This document shows positions 38,189-51,608 of a DNA stretch of 64,000 nucleotides, in pieces. This stretch comes from Arenimonas fontis (lineage in GTDB: Bacteria; Pseudomonadota; Gammaproteobacteria; Xanthomonadales; Xanthomonadaceae): positions 46,203 to 110,202 of the forward strand of contig NZ_VUOD01000007.1 of assembly GCF_008386465.1 (NCBI RefSeq), written 5' to 3'. Under the pieces are notes generated by a model. That model saw nothing but the letters and a program-made list of their open reading frames with translations, searched no databases and was not told the origin of the DNA. Numbering within the stretch: position 1 is the first letter of the stretch; each line of letters starts with the position of its first letter. The position numbers and the translations under genes are program-made.

Positions 38189-38360
38189 CGCCCCGGTCCG
38201 GTCCGGGCGGAAGGCGAAGGCCGCCGGGAGACTGGAACGGGGACGCGGCAAACCGGTTGACCCACGTGGCGCCCTGGGGCGCGCGGGCAGGATGCTGGCT
38301 GGTCGGGACGCGTCCGTAGTGCCATTGGTCACCGGGACGGTCGGCAGGTGGGGACGCCGT

Positions 38361-39026
38361 TCAGGCATGGGCGGGCGCCGTTCGACGGCCGTAGGCGCGC
38401 AGGAACAGGTCCACCGTCGCCTCGATGTGCCGGCGCTCCTGTTCGGCATCCAGGCGCTCCTGGCAACCGCACATCAGCCGGGCATGGTGCTCGCCCTTGA
38501 GCAGGGCGCACAACTGGGACGCGGCCAGGTCGCAATCGGGGATGTCCACCGCGCCGGACTGCACGCCGGCGCGCAGGAAGCCGGCCAGGGCCTCCTGGGT
38601 CCGTTTCGGGCCGGCCTCCCAGAACAGCCGTGGCAGGTGCGCGTCCTCGGACATCTGCCGGGCCAGCACCCGCGCCACCGCGATGGCTTCGTCGCTGTTG
38701 ATCAACCGGAAGAACGCCTGGGCGATGCGGTGCAGCTGCCGTTCCCAGGGCTCGGCGGTGCGCTTGAGGAACAGGTCGGACGGCAGCAGGTCCTCGCACT
38801 TGGCCTTGACCGCCTCGACGAACAGGGTGTCCTTGTCCTGGAAGTGGCTGTAGACGGTGAGCTTGGAGACGCCGGCGGCCTGGGCGATGGCGTCCATGCT
38901 GGTGCCTTCGTAGCCGCGTTCCGGGAACAGGAGTTTGGCGGCCTCCAGGATGGCGGCGCGTTTCTCCAGGTCCTTGGGGCGACCGGGCGGGGTGGGGGGT
39001 CGGGCGGCGCGTGGCATGGCCGTCAT
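38361..39026 (-). CDS. TetR-family transcriptional repressor of the RND efflux operon
   Basis: About 221 residues from ATG 39026 (39017 is also possible; neither has a strong ribosome site). The N-terminal HTH is ILEAAKLLFPERGYEGTSMD then AIAQAAGVSKLTVYSHFQDK, followed by an all-helical ligand domain like that of AefR/AcrR relatives. It is divergent from the RND operon and its start abuts the inverted repeats that should be its operator. Loss of ligand-free repressor would induce the pump; the ligand is unknown. Confidence 0.9.
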   Translation of the reverse strand: MTAMPRAARPPTPPGRPKDLEKRAAILEAAKLLFPERGYEGTSMDAIAQAAGVSKLTVYSHFQDKDTLFVEAVKAKCEDLLPSDLFLKRTAEPWERQLHRIAQAFFRLINSDEAIAVARVLARQMSEDAHLPRLFWEAGPKRTQEALAGFLRAGVQSGAVDIPDCDLAASQLCALLKGEHHARLMCGCQERLDAEQERRHIEATVDLFLRAYGRRTAPAHA

Positions 39027-39028
39027 TA

Positions 39029-39077
39029 TTATTGAACTCTGCGGTTGAGTAAAGTTAGCATACCGGCGGTTCAATAA
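39029..39077. promoter_or_regulatory. TetR operator region with three half-sites
   Basis: TTATTGAAC (39029-39037) and GTTCAATAA (39069-39077) are perfect inverted 9-mers, 31 bp apart. Between them GTTGAGTAA (39044-39052) is a near copy of the right arm (7 of 9). The sites overlap candidate promoters in both directions: rightward TTGAAC (39032-39037), 18 bp, TAGCAT (39056-39061); leftward TTGAAC (39074-39069), 17 bp, TACTCA (39051-39046). Confidence 0.75.
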
Positions 39078-39094
39078 ATCCCGGTACCGCCCGC

Positions 39095-40216
39095 ATGCGC
39101 GCCAAGACCCTGGTTATCCGCCTCTTCCTGCTGTCAGGGATGTTGGCCCTGACGGCTGCTTGCTCCGGCAATGGCGACCACGACGCTTCCGTCCGCCCGG
39201 CCCTGGTGGTGGAGGTGCGGCCTGGCGGCGCCGGCGTCGCCAGCTTCGCCGGCGAGGTCCGGGCCCGCCACGAGCCGGAACTCTCCTTCCGGATCGGCGG
39301 CAAGCTGGCCAAGCGCCATGCCGAGGTCGGTGATCGGGTCCGGGCCGGCCAGGCCCTGGCCGAGCTCGACGCCGCCGACGTGGCGCTGCAGCTGGAGGCC
39401 GCCCGCGCCGCCCTGGCCTCGGCCGAGGCCGACCTGGCGCTGGCGAACGCGGAACTGGAGCGGCACCGGCGCCTGTACGAGCGGCAGTTGGTCAGCCAGT
39501 CCCTGCTGGAAACCCGGCAGGCGCAGTTCGATGCGGCCCAGGCCCGGGTCCGGCAGGCCCGGGCCCAGGCGGCGGTGTCCGGCAACCAGGCCGAATACGC
39601 GGTGTTGCGGGCGCCGGCCGACGGCGTGATCACCCGGCGCCTGGCCGAGGCCGGCCAGGTGGTGGCGGCCGGCCAGCCCGTCTACGTGCTGGCCGAGGAC
39701 GGCGAGCGCGAGGTGGCGATCAGCCTGCCCGAGCAGGTGGCGGCCGATTTCGCGCCCGGGCGCGAACTGCTGGTCGAGCTGTGGTCCCTGCCGGGCAAAC
39801 GGTTTCCGGGCCTGCTGCGCGAGGTGTCGCCGGCGGCCGACCCGCAGGCCCGCACCTTTGCCGCGCGGGTGTCGTTCGAGCCCGGGGACGCGCCGGTCGA
39901 GCTGGGCCAGAGCGCGCGTGTGTACGCCTCGGGCAACGGCCGGCAAACCCTGAGCGTGCCGCTGTCGGCCCTGCACCGCCTGGACGAGCGGCCGGCGGTG
40001 TGGGTGGTGGACAAGGCCAGCGGCGCGGTGTCGCTGCGGCCGGTAGAGATCGGGGCCTACGGCGAGGAGGCGGTGCCGGTACTGGCCGGGCTGCAGGCCG
40101 GCGACTGGGTGGTGGCGGCCGGCGTCCACCTGCTGCGGGAAGGCCAGCGGGTCATGCCGGTGGACCGGCAGAACCGCCCGCTGATGGCGCCCGCTGTCGC
40201 CGCTGCCGCCGACTGA
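39095..40216 (+). CDS. RND efflux membrane-fusion lipoprotein (HlyD/AcrA family)
   Basis: A 373-residue periplasmic adaptor. A lipobox ends at Cys23 (MLALTAACSGN). The lipoyl domain (LSFRIGGKLAKRHAEVGDRV, RAGQALAELDAADV), a helical hairpin (about 100-160) and the return lipoyl strand (YAVLRAPADGVITRRLAEAG) follow. The beta-barrel and membrane-proximal domains complete the family. It links the inner-membrane pump to a TolC channel. It lies 9 bp upstream of the permease gene. Confidence 0.93.
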   Translation: MRAKTLVIRLFLLSGMLALTAACSGNGDHDASVRPALVVEVRPGGAGVASFAGEVRARHEPELSFRIGGKLAKRHAEVGDRVRAGQALAELDAADVALQLEAARAALASAEADLALANAELERHRRLYERQLVSQSLLETRQAQFDAAQARVRQARAQAAVSGNQAEYAVLRAPADGVITRRLAEAGQVVAAGQPVYVLAEDGEREVAISLPEQVAADFAPGRELLVELWSLPGKRFPGLLREVSPAADPQARTFAARVSFEPGDAPVELGQSARVYASGNGRQTLSVPLSALHRLDERPAVWVVDKASGAVSLRPVEIGAYGEEAVPVLAGLQAGDWVVAAGVHLLREGQRVMPVDRQNRPLMAPAVAAAAD

Positions 40217-40225
40217 GGCCCGCCC

Positions 40226-43200
40226 ATGTCCGCCTTCAACCTCTCCGCCTGGGCGCTGCGCAACCGCTCGCTGGTGCTGTACGCGATGATCGTGCTGGGG
40301 GCGCTGGGCATCTTCAGCTACCAGCGCCTGGGCCAGTCCGAGGATCCGCCCTTCACCTTCAAGATCATGGTGGTGCGCACGTTCTGGCCTGGCGCCACCG
40401 CCGAGGAGATGGCGCTGCAGGTCACCGACCGGATCGAGAAGGAAATCATGGAGACAGGCCGCTACGAGTTCGTGCGCAGCTACTCGCGCGCCGGCGAATC
40501 GCTGGTGATGCTGATGTCGCGCGATTCGATGGCGTCCCGGGAACTGCCGGCGCTCTGGTACGACGTGCGCAAGAAGATCGGCGACATCCGCCACACCTTG
40601 CCGGACGGAGTGGTCGGGCCCTACTTCAACGACGAATTCGGCGACGTCTTCGGCAACATCTACGCACTCACCAGCGACGGCTTCGATTACGCGACGATGA
40701 AGGATTACGCCGAGCGGCTGGAGCTGGAGCTGCTGCGGGTGCCGGACGTCGGCAAGATCGAGCTGGTCGGCCTGCAGGACGAGAAGATCTGGATCGAGCT
40801 GTCCAACACCAAGCTTGCCACCCTGGGACTGCCGCTGGACGCCGTGCAGCGGGCGATAGACGAACAGAATGCGGTGGCGCCGGCCAGTTTCTTCGAGACC
40901 GCCAGTGATCGGGTGCAGCTGCGGGTGGACGGGCGTTTCGACAGCGTGCAGGCCATCCGCGATTTCCCCATCCGGGTCGGCGATCGCAGTTTCCGCCTGG
41001 GCGACGTCGCCGAAGTGCGGCGCGGGTTCGCCGATCCGGCCGAGCCGCGCATGCGCTTCATGGGCCGCGACGCCATCGGCATCGCCGTATCCATGCGCGA
41101 GGGCGGTGACATCCTGCGCCTCGGCGAGCGCCTCGACGCCGAGTTCGCCCGCCTGCAGGAAACGCTGCCGGTTGGCATGCGCCTGGAGAAAGTTTCCGAC
41201 CAGCCGAGGGCGGTGCGCGCCTCGGTGAACGACTTCGTGCGCGTACTGGCCGAGGCCGTGTTCATCGTGCTGCTGGTCAGCTTCTTTTCCCTCGGCTTCC
41301 GCACCGGCCTGGTGGTGGCGCTGTCCATCCCGCTGGTGCTGGCCATGACCTTCGCGGCCATGCACTACTTCGGCATCGGCTTGCACAAGATATCGCTGGG
41401 CGCGCTGGTGGTGGCGCTCGGCCTGCTGGTGGACGACGCCATCATCGCGGTGGAGATGATGGCGGTGAAGATGGAACAGGGCATGGACCGCCTGCGCGCG
41501 GCCGCCTTCGCCTGGACCTCGACCGCCTTCCCGATGCTCACCGGCACCCTGGTGACCGCGGCCGGCTTCCTGCCGATCGCCACCGCTGCCTCCAGCACGG
41601 GCGAGTACACGCGTTCGCTCTTCCAGGTGGTGGTGATCGCGCTGATCCTGAGCTGGGTTGCGGCGGTGGTCTTCATTCCCTACCTGGGCGACAAGCTGCT
41701 GCCCGACCCGCGCCCGGTGGGCGGCGGCAGGACGGCGCACGACCCCTACGCCACGCCGTTCTACCGCCGCTTCCGGCGCTGGCTGGAGTGGTGCCTGCGC
41801 TGGCGCAGGACGGTGATCGTCGCCACCGCGCTGGCCTTCCTGGCCTCGCTGGCCCTGTTCCGCTTCGTGCCGCAACAGTTCTTCCCGGATTCCACCCGGC
41901 TCGAGCTGATGGTGGACATGGAACTGGCCGAGGGCGCCTCCTTGCGCGCCACCGAGGCGGCCGCGCGCCGGCTCGAGGAGAAGCTGGCCCAGCGCGAGGA
42001 CATCGAGAACTTCGTTGCCTACGTTGGCAGCGGTTCGCCGCGTTTCTACCTGCCGCTGGACCAGAAGCTGCCGCAGGCCAACTTCGCCCAGTTCGTGCTG
42101 CTGATGCCGGACATCGAGTCGCGCGAGCGGGTGCGGGAATGGCTGATCGGACTGTTCGAAACCGAGTTCGCCGACCTGCAGGCGCGTGTTGCCCGTCTTG
42201 AGAACGGCCCGCCGGTCGGTTTCCCGATCCAGTTCCGCGTCTCCGGCGAGCACATTCCGGAAGTCCGCCGGCTGGCGCAGCTGGTGGCCGACCGGGTGCG
42301 CGCCAATCCCCATGTCAGCAACGTGAACCTGGACTGGGACGAACCCAGCAAGGTGGTGCGGTTGCGCGTGGACCAGGAGCGGGCGCGGGTGCTGGGCGTC
42401 AGTTCGGCGCATCTGGCGGCTTTCCTGCGCGGTTCCCTGTCCGGCACCCTGGTCAGCACCTACCGCGAGGGCAACGAGCTGATCGAGATCCTGCTGCGCG
42501 GGCCGGCCGAGGAGCGCGAACGGCTGTCGCACCTGGGCAGTCTGGCAGTGCCGACCGCGAACGGCGGCAGCGTGCCGCTGTCGCAGGTCGCCACCCTCGA
42601 CTACGGCTTCGAGGAAGGCATCGTCTGGCGGCGCAACCGCCTGCCCACGGTGACGGTGCGCGCCGACATCTACGGCGACATCACCCCGCCGACGGTGACG
42701 GCGCAGATCCTGCCGACCCTGGAGGACGTGCGGGCGCAATTGCCGCCGGGTTACCTGCTGGAAACCGGCGGCACGGTCGAGGATTCGGCCAGGGGATCGA
42801 AGTCGGTGGCGGCCGGGGTGCCGTTGCTGCTTGGCGTGGTGCTGACCCTGCTGATGCTGCAACTGCGCAGCTTCCCGCGCGCGCTGATGGTGCTGCTGAC
42901 CGCCCCGCTCGGGCTGATCGGCGTGGTGCTGTTCCTGCTGGTGTTCCAGGTGCCGTTCGGTTTCGTCGCCATGCTGGGCACGATCGCCCTCAGCGGCATG
43001 ATCATGCGTAACGCGGTGATCCTGGTGGACCAGATCGAACAGGACATCGCCGCAGGCAGTACGCCGCGCCATGCGGTCATCGAGGCCACCGTGCGCCGCT
43101 TCCGCCCGATCGTGTTGACGGCGCTCACGGCCATCCTGGCGATGATCCCGCTGGTCAGGAGCGTGTTCTTCGGGCCGATGGCGGTGGCGATCATGGGCGG

Positions 43201-43276
43201 GCTGGTGGTGGCGACAGCGCTGACCCTGCTGTTCCTGCCGGCCCTGTACGCCACCTGGTTCCGGGTCAAGGCCTGA
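40226..43276 (+). CDS. RND efflux permease (HAE1/AcrB superfamily)
   Basis: A 1016-residue inner-membrane pump with 12 helices in two halves. It shows GALVVALGLLVDDAIIAVEM with the proton-relay Asp-Asp pair, VNLDWDEPSKVVRLRVDQER in the second porter domain and LSGMIMRNAVILVDQIEQDI near the end. The large periplasmic loops are porter and docking domains. Substrates cannot be predicted; the set of charged pore residues resembles acriflavine-type pumps more than metal pumps. The operon has no outer-membrane gene, so the nearby tolC may serve. Confidence 0.95.
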   Translation: MSAFNLSAWALRNRSLVLYAMIVLGALGIFSYQRLGQSEDPPFTFKIMVVRTFWPGATAEEMALQVTDRIEKEIMETGRYEFVRSYSRAGESLVMLMSRDSMASRELPALWYDVRKKIGDIRHTLPDGVVGPYFNDEFGDVFGNIYALTSDGFDYATMKDYAERLELELLRVPDVGKIELVGLQDEKIWIELSNTKLATLGLPLDAVQRAIDEQNAVAPASFFETASDRVQLRVDGRFDSVQAIRDFPIRVGDRSFRLGDVAEVRRGFADPAEPRMRFMGRDAIGIAVSMREGGDILRLGERLDAEFARLQETLPVGMRLEKVSDQPRAVRASVNDFVRVLAEAVFIVLLVSFFSLGFRTGLVVALSIPLVLAMTFAAMHYFGIGLHKISLGALVVALGLLVDDAIIAVEMMAVKMEQGMDRLRAAAFAWTSTAFPMLTGTLVTAAGFLPIATAASSTGEYTRSLFQVVVIALILSWVAAVVFIPYLGDKLLPDPRPVGGGRTAHDPYATPFYRRFRRWLEWCLRWRRTVIVATALAFLASLALFRFVPQQFFPDSTRLELMVDMELAEGASLRATEAAARRLEEKLAQREDIENFVAYVGSGSPRFYLPLDQKLPQANFAQFVLLMPDIESRERVREWLIGLFETEFADLQARVARLENGPPVGFPIQFRVSGEHIPEVRRLAQLVADRVRANPHVSNVNLDWDEPSKVVRLRVDQERARVLGVSSAHLAAFLRGSLSGTLVSTYREGNELIEILLRGPAEERERLSHLGSLAVPTANGGSVPLSQVATLDYGFEEGIVWRRNRLPTVTVRADIYGDITPPTVTAQILPTLEDVRAQLPPGYLLETGGTVEDSARGSKSVAAGVPLLLGVVLTLLMLQLRSFPRALMVLLTAPLGLIGVVLFLLVFQVPFGFVAMLGTIALSGMIMRNAVILVDQIEQDIAAGSTPRHAVIEATVRRFRPIVLTALTAILAMIPLVRSVFFGPMAVAIMGGLVVATALTLLFLPALYATWFRVKA

Positions 43277-43325
43277 GGGCCGGAACGGCGGCCGGCCGGC
43301 GCGGGATGTTGCGGCGCTTGTGTGG

Positions 43326-43331
43326 GAGAAT
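43326..43331 (+). promoter_or_regulatory. Candidate -10 box (GAGAAT) for thiC
   Basis: GAGAAT lies 6 nt before the first base of the riboswitch P1 stem (43338), so transcription would start at or next to the aptamer. No clear -35 at 16-18 bp. Confidence 0.45.
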
Positions 43332-43337
43332 GCCGGC

Positions 43338-45379
<2,042 letters not shown>

Positions 45380-45389
45380 TCGGAAACGG

Positions 45390-45412
45390 GGCGGAACCGG
45401 CCGTGTTCCGCC
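45390..45412 (+). terminator. Possible terminator after thiC
   Basis: Perfect 8-bp stem GGCGGAAC / GTTCCGCC with a 7-nt loop. Only two T residues follow, so efficiency is doubtful. Confidence 0.4.
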
Positions 45413-45464
45413 TTCCGGGCCTGCGTGCTAGCTTCGAAGCGGTTCATTCCGGGAGCTTGCCGCC

Positions 45465-46025
45465 ATGCGCCTGTCCGCCCTCCGTTCCGTCGCCCCCCTG
45501 CTGTTGCTGCTGCTGGCCGCCTGCGCCACCGGCCCGCAGGTCAGTTCCACCGAGTCGGCCGACGCCGATTTCGACCGCTACCGCAGCTTCGCCTTCTACG
45601 AACCGCTGGCCATGGAACGCGGTGGCTATGCCACGCCGGCGAGCGAGCGTGCCCGCGCCGTGGCCCGCCGCGAGCTCGAGGCCCGCGGCTATCGCTACGA
45701 TCCGGAATCGCCGGACCTATGGGTGAACATCAATGCCTACCTGGTCGAGCGCACCAACGTGTCCAGCATGCCGACGGTGGACTGGGCCTACTACTACAGC
45801 TACCGGCACGGCTACGTGGCGGTGCCCTTCTACAGCGAGCGCACCCTGGTCAGCGAGTACCGCGAGGGCACGATGAACGTGGACCTGGTGGACGTGGCCC
45901 GCAAGCGTCTGGTCTGGGAAGGCGTGGCCACCGGCCGCGCGCCGCGCAAGGAGGCGGACCGCCTGGCCCGCATAGACGAGACCATGGCACGCATCTTCCA
46001 GCAGTTTCCCTATCGCGCGCCCTGA
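45465..46025 (+). CDS. DUF4136 lipoprotein
   Basis: A 186-residue protein with a lipobox ending at Cys20 (LLLLLLAAC) and GGGAG upstream. The DUF4136 domain is recognisable: STESADADFDRYRSFAFYEP, ARRELEARGYRYDPESPDLW and KEADRLARIDETMARIFQQF with a Tyr-rich middle (WAYYYSYRHGYVAVPFYSER). The family is widespread in proteobacteria and of unknown function, probably attached to the outer membrane. Monocistronic. Confidence 0.9.
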   Translation: MRLSALRSVAPLLLLLLAACATGPQVSSTESADADFDRYRSFAFYEPLAMERGGYATPASERARAVARRELEARGYRYDPESPDLWVNINAYLVERTNVSSMPTVDWAYYYSYRHGYVAVPFYSERTLVSEYREGTMNVDLVDVARKRLVWEGVATGRAPRKEADRLARIDETMARIFQQFPYRAP

Positions 46026-46107
46026 GCCGACCGGCAGCGCGCGGGCCGTTCCGCGTTTCCCCGCAGGCGGGGGAGGACGGAGGCGGGTGCCTGTCCCTGG
46101 GCGCCCG

Positions 46108-46467
46108 CTAAATCTGCGGCACTTCCTGCAGCAACAGGATCAGGGCGTCGCGGGTGCGACGGCGCAGCTCGTCCATCCGGACCGGCATGTCCGGGCCTGA
46201 CAGCTGGGCGGCATCCAGGTGCTCCAGGCTGTGGCAGACATCCACCAGCCCGGTGGCGCCCATGGCCAGCGCCGCCGAACGCAGGTAGTGCGCCGACTTG
46301 CCCAGGGCGTCCGGGTCGCCGGCGGCCTGGGCCTGCTCCATCTTCTTGACCAGTTCCGGCGCCTCGTGCACGAACATGCGCACGAATTCGCTGAAGGCCC
46401 CCGGCCGGTCGCGGTCCAGCATGCGCAGCAGTTCGAGGGCCTTGGGATCGAGCTGGGCATCGGCCAT
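46108..46467 (-). CDS. Stand-alone Hpt (histidine phosphotransfer) protein
   Basis: A 119-residue helical protein from ATG 46467, with GGAG about 9 bases upstream. The phospho-accepting region is SAHYLRSAALAMGATGLVDV with His60. The usual HxLKGS reads HYLRSA, so Arg replaces the Lys and Ser the Gly. The rest follows an Hpt four-helix pattern (LLRMLDRDRPGAFSEFVRMF, CHSLEHLDAA). It should shuttle phosphate between a hybrid kinase and a receiver. No kinase or regulator gene is adjacent. Confidence 0.85.
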   Translation of the reverse strand: MADAQLDPKALELLRMLDRDRPGAFSEFVRMFVHEAPELVKKMEQAQAAGDPDALGKSAHYLRSAALAMGATGLVDVCHSLEHLDAAQLSGPDMPVRMDELRRRTRDALILLLQEVPQI

Positions 46468-46633
46468 GGCGGGGGCTCCGGGTCGGTGACGGTGCAATTC
46501 TGGAGCTTTGGCGGGCGCCTGCCTAGCCCGTCCGGCGACGGGTTCCGAGTGCGGGCTCCAGGCCTTTCCCGTATCCTTTCGCCCCTTTTCCGCGATACGC
46601 CCTCCCCCGGGCAAGCTAGCCAAGGAGTACCCC

Positions 46634-47182
46634 ATGGGACTGGACCTGGTTCCCACCGGCCGCGACGTGCCGAACGAGATCAACGTCGTCATCGAGATCC
46701 CCAAGGACGCCGAACCGGTCAAGTACGAGGTGGACAAGGCCACCGGCGCCATCTTCGTGGACCGCATCCTGTCCACGCCCATGCGCTATCCCTGCAACTA
46801 CGGCTACGTGCCGCATACCCTGTGCGGCGACGGCGACCCGGTGGACGTGCTGGTGATCTTGCCGCTGCAGCTGCTGCCGGGCGCGGTGATCCGCTGCCGG
46901 CCGGTCGGCCTGCTGAAGATGAGGGACGAGGCCGGCGAGGACACCAAGCTGGTGGCGGTGCCGGTGGACAAGGTGTTCTCGGGTTACGCCCATATCCAGG
47001 ACATCGGCCAGGTCAGCCAGCACTGGCTGGACCGCATCGGCCACTTCTTCGAGCACTACAAGGACCTGGAGAAGGGCAAGTGGGTGAAGCTCGAGGGCTG
47101 GGAGGGCGCCGAGGCGGCCCGCCGCGAGATCCTGGAATCGGTGGAGCGGTTCGAGGCCAGTCCCGAGAAGCTCAACTACTGA
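46634..47182 (+). CDS. ppa: Inorganic diphosphatase (soluble, family I)
   Basis: A 182-residue family I pyrophosphatase from ATG 46634, with AAGGAG 7 bases upstream. It begins [20 protein letters not shown]; the metal site [12 protein letters not shown], the substrate region [20 protein letters not shown] and the later [14 protein letters not shown] are in place. It hydrolyses PPi to phosphate in the cytoplasm. It converges with the membrane H+-pyrophosphatase gene across a shared terminator, so the cell has two ways to dispose of PPi. Confidence 0.97.
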   Translation: MGLDLVPTGRDVPNEINVVIEIPKDAEPVKYEVDKATGAIFVDRILSTPMRYPCNYGYVPHTLCGDGDPVDVLVILPLQLLPGAVIRCRPVGLLKMRDEAGEDTKLVAVPVDKVFSGYAHIQDIGQVSQHWLDRIGHFFEHYKDLEKGKWVKLEGWEGAEAARREILESVERFEASPEKLNY

Positions 47183-47270
47183 GTGCCGCCCGTCCGCGGC
47201 AGCGGCCGGCCGGCAGAACGGGCCCCGGGGTGGTCGCCGGTGCCGTCGGTCAGACCGAATCCCGCGGAAA

Positions 47271-47303
47271 CGAAGAAGCCCCGGCCAGGCCGGGGCTTCT
47301 TCG
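47271..47303. terminator. Bidirectional terminator between ppa and hppA
   Basis: A perfect 15-bp inverted repeat (cgaagaagccccggc / gccggggcttcttcg) with a 3-nt loop, between convergent genes. The A/T-rich outer parts (gaagaa, ttcttc) supply a weak U-tract in each direction. Confidence 0.8.
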
Positions 47304-47351
47304 TTCGGGTCGCCGCATGTCCGAGCCGGCGGGCTGTCGGAAACGGCCCGC

Positions 47352-49397
<2,046 letters not shown>

Positions 49398-49512
49398 GCG
49401 AACCCTCCCCAGAGTTGCTGCAATGAACGTACAAAGGTAAGCGGCCGTCAGGCCGCCCGGGCCGAGTATGGCAAAGGGGCCCCTGACGCGCCACAAGGGT
49501 TTCGCAGGGGAC

Positions 49513-49555
49513 GAAAACGCGGGCGGCCGCCCCTGCAGGACAGGGACGGCCGCCC
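49513..49555 (-). terminator. Terminator of the DUF2846 gene
   Basis: Read leftward: a 9-bp perfect stem (GGGCGGCCG / CGGCCGCCC) extended by an inner CCCTG / CAGGG pair, followed by GCGTTTTCG. Good hairpin with a short U-run. Confidence 0.65.
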
Positions 49556-49574
49556 GGGTGCCGCGCGATCGGGA

Positions 49575-50114
49575 TTACCTGGACTTGCCCTTCTGGCCGG
49601 TCATGTCCTTGAGCTTCTTCTTGTTTGCCTCGTCGAAGGCGGCCTGGTCCGACAGCGAAAGATTCGGCCGGCCGGCCAGTGCGCCCATCTGCACGCTGGC
49701 CATGACGTAGTGGGTTCCTCCAGCCTCGACCTCGACGGTCAGTTCATCCTTGGTTTCCGAGCGCATGGCGTAGGTATGCGCACCCGGGGTGACATCGGCG
49801 ACGAAGTAGGTGCCGCTCTTGAGCATGCCGATCACCTGCTCGCCCTCACGGACCTTGAACACCAGGGCGGCGCCCAGCATCTTCTTCGGCCTGAAGAAGA
49901 TGATCCGGCCGGTGGCCGGCGCGCCGGCGGCGTCGGCACCAGGCGTCTGGGGGCCGGCCGTTTCGCTCGCCGCGGCTTCGCTGGCGGCGGTGCCGCCTGC
50001 CGAGGCCTCGTCGGCAGTCGAGGTTTCGTCGTTCGCCGGGCTGGCGGCCGCAGGCAGAACGAACAGGGCCAGCGCCAGCCCCAGCAGGCCGGCGCGAAGG
50101 ATGGTGGTCGTCAT
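49575..50114 (-). CDS. DUF2846 domain periplasmic protein
   Basis: A 179-residue protein from ATG 50114. A signal peptide (LLGLALALFVLPAAASP) is followed by an Ala/Thr/Glu/Gly-rich low-complexity segment (about 25-65). The DUF2846 domain occupies 68-140: GRIIFFRPKKMLGAALVFKV then GMLKSGTYFVADVTPGAHTY and MRSETKDELTVEVEAGGTHY. A Lys-rich tail closes it. The family is predicted periplasmic or lipoprotein; no function known. It lies between hppA and pfp but is flanked by its own terminator. Confidence 0.87.
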   Translation of the reverse strand: MTTTILRAGLLGLALALFVLPAAASPANDETSTADEASAGGTAASEAAASETAGPQTPGADAAGAPATGRIIFFRPKKMLGAALVFKVREGEQVIGMLKSGTYFVADVTPGAHTYAMRSETKDELTVEVEAGGTHYVMASVQMGALAGRPNLSLSDQAAFDEANKKKLKDMTGQKGKSR

Positions 50115-50212
50115 CAAAAGGATCCCCTGATTTGGAATGTCGCGCGTTCTCGCGCGGCGGCAAGCATTCCCGAAAGTGGCGGCCAGGACAAGCCGGGGCG
50201 CTCGGTCATGGC

Positions 50213-51469
50213 TCAAGCTTCCCAGGCAGGCAGGCGTTTGGGCACTTGCCGGTTCTTCAGGCGCACGTACCGGGGCAGGCCGTCGCGGCCGTAGGGCGGC
50301 GGCGCCTCGCCGCGGATCAGCGGCTCCAGATAACGTCGGGCGGCGGCGGTGATGCCGTAGCCATCGCGGCGGATGAAGCCGGCCGGCATCTTCTTTTCGT
50401 GGTTGGCGATCTTCGCCAGCGGGGCCGGTTGCACGGTCCAGCGGTAGGGCGCCTGCGAGCGGCGGACGATCACCGGCATCACGCCGTTCATGCCGGCCAG
50501 CGCGTACTCGACGGCCTTGCGGCCCACCGCCTGGGCCTGCTCGAGGTCGGTCTTGGAGGCCAGGTGCCTGGCCGACCGCTGCAGATAGTCGGGCAGGGTC
50601 CAGTGCACCTTCAGGCCCAGCGCGTCCTTCACCCGCGCCGCCAGGTAGGGTGCGACGCCGCCCAGCTGGGTGTGGCCGAAGGCGTCCTTGCCGCCACCGG
50701 CGTCGGCGACGAAGCGGCCCTCGGGCGTGCGGATTCCCTCGCTGGCCACCACCAGGCACCAGCCGACCCGTTCGACGACCTGCCGCACCCGCCGGAGGAA
50801 ATCGTCTTCGTCGTAAGGCCGCTCCGGGAACAGGATCAGCTGCGGTGCCTCGTCCGGCCCCCGGCCGGCCAGCCCGGCGGCGGCAGCCAGCCAGCCGGCA
50901 TGCCGGCCCATGGCTTCGTACACGAACACCTTCGTGGAGGTGTCGGCCATTGCCGCCACGTCCAGGGCCGCTTCCGCCACCGATACCGCCGTGTACTTGG
51001 CCGCCGAGCCGAAACCGGGGCAGTTGTCGGTCGCCACCAGATCGTTGTCCACCGTCTTGGGCACGCCGACGCAGGTCAGCGGGTAACCGGCAGCCTCGGC
51101 CAGCCGCGAGAGCTTGAGCGCCGTGTCGGCCGAATCGTTGCCGCCGTTGTAGAGGAACCAGCGCACATCGTGCGCCTCGAGCACCTCCAGCAGGCGCCGG
51201 TACCTGGCTCCGTCCTCTTCCAGCGACTTGAGCTTGTAGCGACAGGAACCGAAGGCGCCGCCCGGCGTGTGGGCCAGGGCGCGGATGTCGGCGGCGGACT
51301 CCCGGGAGGTGTCCAGAAGCTCCTCGCGCAAGGCGCCGAGGATGCCGTTGCGGGCCGCCAACACCTTGACCTTGCGGGCGCGGGCGGCCTGGATCACCGC
51401 CGAGGCGGTGGCGTTGATGACGGCGGTGACCCCGCCGGATTGCGCGTAAAGGAGCGTTCCCTTGCCCAT
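50213..51469 (-). CDS. pfp: Pyrophosphate-dependent 6-phosphofructokinase
   Basis: A 418-residue PFK from ATG 51469 with AAAGG upstream. YNGGNDSADTALKLSRL at 107-122 has Asp112 where ATP-PFKs have Gly, and PKTVDND (137-143) has Lys in place of Gly; both changes mark PPi dependence. The substrate motif EAMGRHAGWLAAAAG is at about 185-199. The enzyme phosphorylates fructose 6-phosphate with PPi and is reversible, saving ATP and supporting gluconeogenesis. It lies near hppA and ppa. In Methylococcus the pfp and hpp genes are likewise neighbours. Confidence 0.95.
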   Translation of the reverse strand: MGKGTLLYAQSGGVTAVINATASAVIQAARARKVKVLAARNGILGALREELLDTSRESAADIRALAHTPGGAFGSCRYKLKSLEEDGARYRRLLEVLEAHDVRWFLYNGGNDSADTALKLSRLAEAAGYPLTCVGVPKTVDNDLVATDNCPGFGSAAKYTAVSVAEAALDVAAMADTSTKVFVYEAMGRHAGWLAAAAGLAGRGPDEAPQLILFPERPYDEDDFLRRVRQVVERVGWCLVVASEGIRTPEGRFVADAGGGKDAFGHTQLGGVAPYLAARVKDALGLKVHWTLPDYLQRSARHLASKTDLEQAQAVGRKAVEYALAGMNGVMPVIVRRSQAPYRWTVQPAPLAKIANHEKKMPAGFIRRDGYGITAAARRYLEPLIRGEAPPPYGRDGLPRYVRLKNRQVPKRLPAWEA

Positions 51470-51608
51470 CGTCTTGCTGCCTTTCGTTTGACTTGGGCCG
51501 TCCCGGCCCGTACCGTTGCCACGTCCGCACGGCCAGTCGGCGGCCCCACTATAGCCAAACGGGGTGAAGACGGTGCCGTGCGTCCTTGTTTCTAAAGGTC
51601 TAGCAAGC

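Noticed and set aside
39134..43072. A 1312-residue open frame antisense to the RND operon
   Set aside because: It is the His/Gln/Arg-rich mirror of real membrane genes. The plus-strand proteins have clear family motifs and this frame has none. Many similar long antisense frames in the window (for example 26442-29927 and 2787-4844) arise from high GC.
51564..51608. Extended adk start at 51564
   Set aside because: The P-loop of adenylate kinase is always within the first 15 residues; ATG 51609 gives the standard N-terminus.
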